5,772 bases of DNA from assembly GCA_020429485.1 (NCBI GenBank), contig JAGQLK010000080.1, positions 1 through 5,772 of the forward strand. Direction: 5' to 3'. The position numbers and the translations under genes are program-made. This DNA is from Candidatus Dojkabacteria bacterium (GTDB taxonomy: Bacteria > Patescibacteriota > Dojkabacteria > B142 > OLB20). The notes under the pieces are model-generated. The model saw nothing but the letters and a program-made list of their open reading frames with translations, was not told the origin of the DNA and did not search any database. Of the stretch, positions 1 to 5,772 are shown one piece after another (positions within the stretch are counted from its first letter, which is position 1; each line of letters begins with the position of its first letter).

Positions 1-42
1 ACTTCATTTCAAAATTTTCCACAAATTAACCATATTTCTTAA

Positions 43-72
43 TTGAAAGTATTGGTTATTATTAAATATGTT
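43..72 (+). promoter_or_regulatory. Weak candidate sigma70-type promoter upstream of protease 1
   Basis: TTGAAA (43-48) is followed after 18 bases by TATGTT (67-72), which keeps 4 of 6 bases of the -10 consensus. It lies about 50 bases before ATG 121. The whole 1-120 leader is very AT-rich, so such pairs arise by chance; TTGGTT (52-57) with TAAACT (75-80) at 17 bases is an equally plausible alternative. I see no operator palindrome, riboswitch or terminator hairpin here, and no convincing end of an upstream gene: the three forward frames stop at 42, 46 or earlier. Confidence 0.2.
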
Positions 73-120
73 GGTAAACTATTTTTATAGATAACGTAGT
101 TTTTGTCTTTTAACATAGAG

Positions 121-3100
121 ATGTTTTCTAAAGAATTTAAGGAAAAGTACAAGTCTGCCTTTGCCATAGTAGCTTTCTTTTTGCTCACGTTGGTAATAGG
201 ATTAAGCATCAGATTTGTAACCCGCGAACCAGATTTACCTTCATCACTCTCCCAAGTATTAGGAGATTATTATGCTGTTGATATCGAACAAGCAGACATT
301 ACCACGGAAGTAAAAGATCAACTCTTAAGAGAAAAAATAGACACTGGAGAAATTAGATCAGAAACAGTAAAAGTAGCTGAATTATTATTGAGTGACGACA
401 AAACTTATGCTGCAGATAGCCTAATAGTATTTCCTGATGAACTTGATCCTAGACCACAGTTAATTTTCATTGATGAAGTTAGACAGAGAAATGAACTAAA
501 TATTGAGCCAACTGAAGAAGAAAAGAATAAATTAGAGTTGTCTTTGATTGCTTTACTTGAAGACGAGAATATAGCAAATGTTCAACCAAATTACATATAC
601 ACAACAGATTGGACAACGGGTGGGGCAGTTGATACACCAGATGATTTTGATTTGACCCCTTCTGCAAGCACAGGTAATCATTGGTACTACGAATTATCAA
701 ACTTACGAGAGATGTGGCAGGATTTAGGTTGTGAAGCAGGAGAACCAAGTTGTGGAGGTAACCCAGAGGTAACAGTAGCAGTTATTGATACAGGATTAGC
801 TTATGAGGGTAGAACCTCAGAATGGGGTGATACATTTGGTCAGATGCCAGACATGTTCAATACCCCTGGCATAAATCTTTATACCAATGATGGAGAAACT
901 CCAAACGATAATATCGATAATGATGGAAATGGTTATGTAGATGACTATAATGGCTTTGATTCGGGAGATTATGTTTATTGTAATTCATATTCTTGTGACA
1001 CTGCAGAAAGAGCAGAAGAAGGACATGCTAATGATGATAATGGTCATGGTACTTATGTCTCTAATAATATTGTAGGTCTAGTAGATAATACTTTGGGAAG
1101 TGTATCACCTGCGCATAATGTTACATTGATGCCAATTAAGGCAAACTTCTTCCATGCAAATTCTTTTGGTAGTTTAGAATTGTGGTATGCGATAGATTAC
1201 GCAGTTGATCACGGAGCAGACATTATAAATATGAGTCTTGCAGGCCCAAGCTATGACCCTTCACTTGATTCCAAACTTTCATGGGCAGAGTCTCAAGGTA
1301 CAATTGTATTTGCTGCAAGCGGTAATGATAATACATCTGTGTATTATCCCGCAGCATATAGCTCAGTTGTTGCAGTAGCAGCAATTAATTCGGATGGGTC
1401 AAGAGCTAGTTACTCTAATTACGGTCCAGAAATTGATATAAGTGCATATGTTGGTAGTACGGGTGGAGTAGGCGGTGCTACATATCAGGGCTCATATACT
1501 TGCTTCCCTTGTAATCCTTTCACAACTAATTTCACATCATTTAGTAATATTTGGGCAATAGGTACATCATTTGCATCGCCTCAAGCAGCGGGAATGGCAG
1601 CAATGGTCTTATCTGTAGAACCAACACTTACAAAATCAGAAGTAACAACATATATGTATAACAACGCAATTGATGTCGGTACTGCTGGTAAAGATAACAA
1701 TTCTGGATGGGGTGCAATTGATTGGGAAGCTACTTATGCAGACGTATATGCTGATAATGCAGTTCCAACAATGACCATAGTAGAGCCAAATGGTGTTGGA
1801 GATTCAACTAGTGATTTCTTTACAATAACATGGACAGATGATGATCCAGATAATAATGCATTAATTGATATCTATTGGGATGATGATAATGACCCAGATA
1901 ATGGAAAGAACCCAATTTTCTACTGCCAAGATTTAAGTGAAGATAGTGCTACAGATAGTTGCGAATTCTTAACATGGTCGGTTCCTCCAGGTAACATTTA
2001 TATTCATGGATGTATAAAAGATTTTGCTCATCCAGAAGTATGTGCTACAAGTTCTGGAACACTAACTGTATCAGCACCAACAACACTTTATGATAACTAC
2101 TATCCTTTCTATGCAACTGGTGGTGGAAGTCAGGAGTGGATACTAATTGGGAATCCTACAGTAAGTTCTGCAATTGTAAATGTTAAAGTAGGTACACAAT
2201 TTGAGAATAATTACACGATAAGTCCAGGTACATATATGTCATTGGTGCCAGGTGCATTCTGGGATGGCCCAGTAGAAATATTGTCAGACCAAGATGTCTA
2301 CTCATCTAAAAGAACACTTCTAAATGGATCATTTAATGAATTTGAAGCTATCTCTGCTGCAGATTTACAGCAGAAATTCTATTATCCATTCTATGCAAAT
2401 GGATCGGGCTCTGGTGATTGGATACTAGTTGGTAACCCTTCTGATGATACATCTGCAAATGTAAATATTACTATTGGTAGTAGTGTTAATCAAAATTATG
2501 TAATTGCGCCAGGTGAAAAAATAACACCATCATGGGGTACATGGGATGGCCCTGTGACAGTAACTTCAGATATAGATGTATATTCTACAAAGAGAACGAT
2601 AATTGGTGGATCATTTAATGAGCATAAAGGTATCCAAGGTGATCCAGGTGCTAATGATCTGGCTCAATCATTCTTCTATCCATTCTATGCAACATCTTCA
2701 GCCGCTGGAAGTCAAGAATGGATACTGGTCGGCAATCCTGATGCATCTCTTACAGCTAATGTAAATATTACTGTTGGCTCTACTGTAAATCAAAATTACA
2801 CAATTGCCCCTGGTGCTAAAATTACACCGAAATGGGGGACAATAGATGGTCCAGTAACAGTTACATCAGATATTGACGTTTATTCTACAAAAAGAACTCT
2901 ATTGAACGGATCATTTAATGAGCATAAGGGTATTGTAACTGCTGATCATAGTACATCTATCCACTATCCATTCTATGCAACAAGTACGGCTCTCAAAGCT
3001 CAGGATTGGATATTGGTAGGTAACCCATCTGTCGATACCAATGCAAACGTAAATATTAAAGTAGGCGGCATTATCGATCAAAATTATGTATTAACACCAG

Positions 3101-3225
3101 GTCAAATTATTACTCCTAAATGGTCAGCTGTGGGTGGCCCAGTAACAATTACTTCTGATATACCTGTTTATTCTACGAAGAGAAGTTTGCTAAATGGATC
3201 ATTTAACGAGTTTAAAGGTCTGTAG
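121..3225 (+). CDS. Exported subtilisin-like serine protease (S8) with Ig-like module and four C-terminal repeats
   Basis: This is a predicted extracellular endopeptidase of the subtilase family. Numbering is from ATG 121 (1034 aa). Residues 13-30 form a hydrophobic segment after a Lys-rich start, with no clear AxA cleavage site, so it may be an uncleaved anchor. Residues about 32-160 are a propeptide-like region ending in QPNYIY (155-160), as in many S8 proproteins. The catalytic set is complete: D223 in AVIDTG, H309 in GHGT, oxyanion N402 in SGND, and S483 in GTSFASP. A DxDxNG loop (D266, D268, N270, D274) probably binds calcium. Residues 549-651 resemble an Asp-rich Ig/FN3-like module. Four repeats start at residues 660, 754, 852 and 948, and the protein ends with the last one; there is no LPXTG-type signal. 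Ten cysteines form five close pairs, none in the repeats. An upstream in-frame TTG at 103 would add six residues. ATG was chosen because it gives a normal charged N-region, but neither start has a Shine-Dalgarno site. Family and secretion are well supported; the substrate is unknown. Confidence 0.95.
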   Translation: MFSKEFKEKYKSAFAIVAFFLLTLVIGLSIRFVTREPDLPSSLSQVLGDYYAVDIEQADITTEVKDQLLREKIDTGEIRSETVKVAELLLSDDKTYAADSLIVFPDELDPRPQLIFIDEVRQRNELNIEPTEEEKNKLELSLIALLEDENIANVQPNYIYTTDWTTGGAVDTPDDFDLTPSASTGNHWYYELSNLREMWQDLGCEAGEPSCGGNPEVTVAVIDTGLAYEGRTSEWGDTFGQMPDMFNTPGINLYTNDGETPNDNIDNDGNGYVDDYNGFDSGDYVYCNSYSCDTAERAEEGHANDDNGHGTYVSNNIVGLVDNTLGSVSPAHNVTLMPIKANFFHANSFGSLELWYAIDYAVDHGADIINMSLAGPSYDPSLDSKLSWAESQGTIVFAASGNDNTSVYYPAAYSSVVAVAAINSDGSRASYSNYGPEIDISAYVGSTGGVGGATYQGSYTCFPCNPFTTNFTSFSNIWAIGTSFASPQAAGMAAMVLSVEPTLTKSEVTTYMYNNAIDVGTAGKDNNSGWGAIDWEATYADVYADNAVPTMTIVEPNGVGDSTSDFFTITWTDDDPDNNALIDIYWDDDNDPDNGKNPIFYCQDLSEDSATDSCEFLTWSVPPGNIYIHGCIKDFAHPEVCATSSGTLTVSAPTTLYDNYYPFYATGGGSQEWILIGNPTVSSAIVNVKVGTQFENNYTISPGTYMSLVPGAFWDGPVEILSDQDVYSSKRTLLNGSFNEFEAISAADLQQKFYYPFYANGSGSGDWILVGNPSDDTSANVNITIGSSVNQNYVIAPGEKITPSWGTWDGPVTVTSDIDVYSTKRTIIGGSFNEHKGIQGDPGANDLAQSFFYPFYATSSAAGSQEWILVGNPDASLTANVNITVGSTVNQNYTIAPGAKITPKWGTIDGPVTVTSDIDVYSTKRTLLNGSFNEHKGIVTADHSTSIHYPFYATSTALKAQDWILVGNPSVDTNANVNIKVGGIIDQNYVLTPGQIITPKWSAVGGPVTITSDIPVYSTKRSLLNGSFNEFKGL
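2098..3222 (+). repeat. Four tandem repeats of about 95 residues (protease 1 C-terminus)
   Basis: The units are 2098-2352, 2380-2634, 2674-2934 and 2962-3222, with starts 94, 98 and 96 codons apart. Landmarks in each unit, in order, are: YPFYA; [ED]WIL[VI]GNP; a V-N-[VI]-x-[VI]-G strand; N-Y then PG; GPV; a Y-S-[ST]-KR segment; and GSFNE near the end. Alternating hydrophobic residues, regular Gly/Pro turns and the lack of cysteine suggest a small all-beta domain. Units are joined by linkers of 9 to 13 residues. Similarity also shows at DNA level: GGATCATTTAATGA recurs in the first three units, with one change in the fourth. The exact domain family and function are not recognised. A role in surface attachment, carbohydrate binding or spacing is inference from position only. 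Confidence 0.93.
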
Positions 3226-3246
3226 CGCAATTCTTAATAAAATAAA

Positions 3247-5772
3247 ATGCCCCGATTAATTATGACTGCACTAAAAGGAAAAATTATTGTAGCGACTATA
3301 ATATTAGTTGGTTTTGCTACAGCCTTGGTAGTATACGCAGCACGTGTTCCTCAACTGTCACAAAACGAAATAATAGTGGCAGAGAAAATATCTGCTGGCG
3401 AATTTGATGCAACAAAGATAATCGTAAAATATAAAGAAGAATTCTATGATCCAGAAGAATATAAATTAACTTTAGGTATAGAGGATGTAGCTGTTCCTGA
3501 AAATATTATTGAAGATAGTGATCAAGCTTATCATGTAGCAGAGACAGAGGAAGAAAAAGAAAATGTGCGTCTCAAGATTTTAGAATACATGTCCAAACCA
3601 GAAATAGAATTTGCAGAGCCAAATTATATCCGTACTGCAATGACATGGTCAATTGGAGCAACTACTGCAGTACCTGATGACTTTGATAATACAAAGCATT
3701 GGTATTACGTTGATGGTAATGTTCCTGAAATGTGGAAAGATCAGGATTGTCCAACAGGAGGCAATTGTGGAGCTTCTTCTAACATACTTGTTGCAGTTAT
3801 TGATACAGGGTTAGCCTTTGAAAGTTATGATGATACTGGTGCAACAGGATTTGCTGAACAAGAAATGGGAGTTAGTGGCGGAATCGATTATACTGCTGTA
3901 TCTCCAGAGTTCAATACTGCAGGTGGATTTAATTTGTATGAAAATTCTGTAGAAGCCGCATTTGGGTACAATGGTAAAGATGATGATTGCAATGGCTGGA
4001 TCGATGATATCCATGGGTTCGATGTATATGCAAGAGATAGTTTAAGTTTCGATGTTGAGACTTGTGATGAGTTAACAAATACTATTCCAAATGATTTTAG
4101 CGGAATCAATGATAAGTATTTACTAAAGCAAGGTCACCCAATTGATACTCATGGACACGGAACATTAGTGACTGGATTAATCGCAGGTGTAGTAGATGAT
4201 GGGGGAGACATGGTCTCACCTGCTTTCAATGTAACAATATTACCGATAGCAGCAAATCATCATTACTCTTTAACGTTTGACGATTTAATGCTAAATACAG
4301 CTATGGCTGAAATAGTTAACTTGGAGATCCCTGTAGATATAATCAATTTAGAAATAGGAGGACCCGCATATTCAGGTGCTTTAGAAACAAGAATCGATCA
4401 ACTTGTAGGACAAGAAGGCATTGCAATTATTGCTCCTTCTGGAAATGATTCTACTTCTGGTTCACTCCAACCAGTAACTTATCCAGCTGCATATGATAAT
4501 GTAATAGCAGTTGGAGCAGTAAATCATGATGATACTAGAAGTGAATATTCAAATGGTGGAAGTGATCTAGATCTAGTTGCATATGTTGGCGAAACAAATG
4601 CACTGGGTAGTGCAATATATCAAGATACACTTTCTTGTTATCCATGTAGTGATACTGACTCATTCAACGCTACAGCACCAACTACTGCTATTGGAACAAG
4701 TTTTGCTGCGCCTCAAGCCTCAGCGGCAGCAGCTGTACTATTAACAAATAACCCAAACCTTACACCATATCTACTAAAGGCTGCATTGATAAACACCTCC
4801 ACAGATATAGGTGATCCTGGCTTTGACGATGATACTGGATACGGGGTTTTGAACTTCCCTCTTGTTAATGGCTTTATTGTTAAACATTATTACTATCCGT
4901 TTTATGCAACAGGAAGCGGTAGTCAAGAATGGATTTTGATAGTAAATCCTGATAACTCAGAAGTAGTAAATGCAGATATCAATATTGGTAGTTCTATAGC
5001 TGATAATGTTTCCATTAATCCTGAAAGTAATTCGATTAGTAAGTACGGTGTTTGGGATGGCCCTGTTGATTTAGTAACCGATGGAACAATATTTACCACA
5101 AAAAGAACATTATTAAATGGCTCTTTTAACGAATTTGAAGGTATAGCAGAGGCTGATTTAGCTACAGCTTATTACTATCCATTTTATGCAAATGGAAGTG
5201 GTGGAAGTCAAGAGTGGATATTAGTAGGAAATCCATCGCAAGAAAGTTCAGTTAATGTAAATATCAAAGTGGGCACAAGTGTAAATGAGAATTTTGTTTT
5301 GCAACCTGGTGAAAAGATTACTCCTAAATGGAATGTCTGGGATGGACCGGTTATCGTTACTGCTAGCGGTGGCACTGTTTACTCGACCAAGAGGACAGTT
5401 CTTAATGGATCGTTTAATGAGTTTACTGGTATAACAAGTAACCACTTCAACACAACTCATTACTATCCATTCTATGCGAATGGTAGTGGGGCAGGTGATT
5501 GGATACTTATTGGGAATCCATCTAGTTCCTTAACAGCAAACGTAAATATCAAGATTGGTCTACCAAGTGATGATGATTATGTGGATGAAAACTTTGTACT
5601 CAATCCAGGCGAAGCCCTAACTCCATCATTTCCAGCGTGGGGAAGTCCAGTAGTGATTACTTCAGATAATAACATTTATACTACGAAAAGAACGCTGATT
5701 GGTGGATCATTTAATGAGATGAAAGGCATAACTGATACCGCAGGTAATAATAAAATCAAAACGTTTTTCTAC
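3247..5772 (+). CDS. Exported subtilisin-like serine protease (S8) with C-terminal repeats, 3' partial
   Basis: This is a paralogue of the upstream protease, open for 842 codons with no stop before the window edge. Residues 1-31 form a signal peptide: K10 and K12, a hydrophobic core at 13-29, and a VYA|A cleavage site after residue 31. A propeptide-like region ends in EPNYI (124-128). The catalytic set is complete: D186 in AVIDTG, H304 in GHGT, N400 in SGND, and S485 in GTSFAAP. A probable calcium loop has D245, D247, N249 and D253, with C248 inside it. The Asp-to-His distance is 118 residues, against 86 in the upstream copy and about 32 in classical subtilisins. The Ig-like module of the upstream gene is absent; the catalytic domain runs almost straight into repeats starting at residues 549, 643 and 739, with a fourth starting at 841. 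ATG 3247 lies 21 bp after the upstream stop, so co-transcription is likely. ATG 3262 is a possible alternative start. Neither has a Shine-Dalgarno site. Function as a secreted protease is well supported; the substrate is unknown. Confidence 0.94.
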   Translation, partial: MPRLIMTALKGKIIVATIILVGFATALVVYAARVPQLSQNEIIVAEKISAGEFDATKIIVKYKEEFYDPEEYKLTLGIEDVAVPENIIEDSDQAYHVAETEEEKENVRLKILEYMSKPEIEFAEPNYIRTAMTWSIGATTAVPDDFDNTKHWYYVDGNVPEMWKDQDCPTGGNCGASSNILVAVIDTGLAFESYDDTGATGFAEQEMGVSGGIDYTAVSPEFNTAGGFNLYENSVEAAFGYNGKDDDCNGWIDDIHGFDVYARDSLSFDVETCDELTNTIPNDFSGINDKYLLKQGHPIDTHGHGTLVTGLIAGVVDDGGDMVSPAFNVTILPIAANHHYSLTFDDLMLNTAMAEIVNLEIPVDIINLEIGGPAYSGALETRIDQLVGQEGIAIIAPSGNDSTSGSLQPVTYPAAYDNVIAVGAVNHDDTRSEYSNGGSDLDLVAYVGETNALGSAIYQDTLSCYPCSDTDSFNATAPTTAIGTSFAAPQASAAAAVLLTNNPNLTPYLLKAALINTSTDIGDPGFDDDTGYGVLNFPLVNGFIVKHYYYPFYATGSGSQEWILIVNPDNSEVVNADINIGSSIADNVSINPESNSISKYGVWDGPVDLVTDGTIFTTKRTLLNGSFNEFEGIAEADLATAYYYPFYANGSGGSQEWILVGNPSQESSVNVNIKVGTSVNENFVLQPGEKITPKWNVWDGPVIVTASGGTVYSTKRTVLNGSFNEFTGITSNHFNTTHYYPFYANGSGAGDWILIGNPSSSLTANVNIKIGLPSDDDYVDENFVLNPGEALTPSFPAWGSPVVITSDNNIYTTKRTLIGGSFNEMKGITDTAGNNKIKTFFY
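4891..5772 (+). repeat. Three full tandem repeats plus the start of a fourth (protease 2 C-terminus)
   Basis: This is the same repeat family as in the upstream gene. Full units are 4891-5145, 5173-5433 and 5461-5730. The last codons of the window (5767-5772, Phe-Tyr, after Thr-Phe) match the opening of another unit, so the array continues. Starts are 94, 96 and 102 codons apart. The third unit has a short Asp-rich insertion (about residues 773-779) before its N-F and PG landmarks. All units end in GSFNE followed by a hydrophobic-Gly-Ile tail. By hand alignment, the second unit here and the third unit of the upstream gene share roughly 56 of 88 positions. Confidence 0.92.

Noticed and set aside
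1..46. C-terminal end of an upstream gene
   Set aside because: The open stretches before the first stops are at most 14 codons, with no recognisable residues.
479..748. Open frame of 89 codons on the minus strand
   Set aside because: It lies wholly inside the propeptide-to-catalytic region of protease 1, with no recognisable protein features; it is a chance antisense frame.
2098..3222. CRISPR-like or non-coding repeat array
   Set aside because: The repeats are about 285 bases long, vary mostly in coding-compatible ways, and keep the reading frame; they are protein-domain repeats.
3226..3246. Terminator between the two genes
   Set aside because: The 21-base gap has no inverted repeat or T-run.
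3223..3249. A single long gene split by a nonsense mutation, since both parts share a frame
   Set aside because: Each part has its own export signal, propeptide, full catalytic set and repeat array, and three stops separate them; tandem duplication explains this better.
3811..4109. Two overlapping minus-strand open frames (3811-4014 and 3888-4109)
   Set aside because: Both lie antisense to the catalytic domain of protease 2, in different frames, with no recognisable domain.
5248..5460. Minus-strand open frame of 70 codons
   Set aside because: It is antisense to a repeat unit of protease 2, and its composition follows from the repeat; no support as a gene.

Overview
The window is AT-rich and almost fully coding. 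It holds two adjacent, same-strand genes for large secreted or surface-attached subtilisin-like serine proteases (MEROPS S8 type). Each carries a C-terminal array of about 95-residue repeats. No RNA gene, mobile element or CRISPR array was seen. The source looks like an uncultured AT-rich bacterium. Candidate Phyla Radiation (Patescibacteria) is a reasonable guess from the AT-rich codon choice (AGA for most Arg), the lack of Shine-Dalgarno sites at both starts, and the large exported protease with tandem beta-type repeats. This is inference, and nothing here fixes the taxon. TGA is not used as a sense codon.

Layout: positions 1-120 are an AT-rich leader with at best a weak promoter. Positions 121-3225 are protease 1, which is complete (1034 aa from ATG 121, or 1040 aa from TTG 103). 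Its order is N-terminal membrane segment, propeptide, S8 catalytic domain with an intact Asp/His/Asn/Ser set, one Asp-rich Ig/FN3-like module, and four repeats that run to the last residue. A 21-bp gap follows, holding two extra in-frame stops. Positions 3247-5772 are protease 2, cut by the window edge after 842 codons. It has a better signal peptide, a propeptide, an S8 domain with an intact triad, no Ig-like module, three complete repeats and the first two residues of a fourth.

The two genes are a diverged tandem duplication, probably co-transcribed. The shared C-terminal repeats look like a common structural or binding platform. The catalytic domains differ in the substrate-binding strand and in the size of the insertion between Asp and His, which suggests two enzymes with different specificities placed at the same site outside the cell. 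The most interesting signals are the repeat family, the substrate-cleft substitutions, the paired cysteines confined to the non-repeat parts, and the positional homology between the two repeat arrays.
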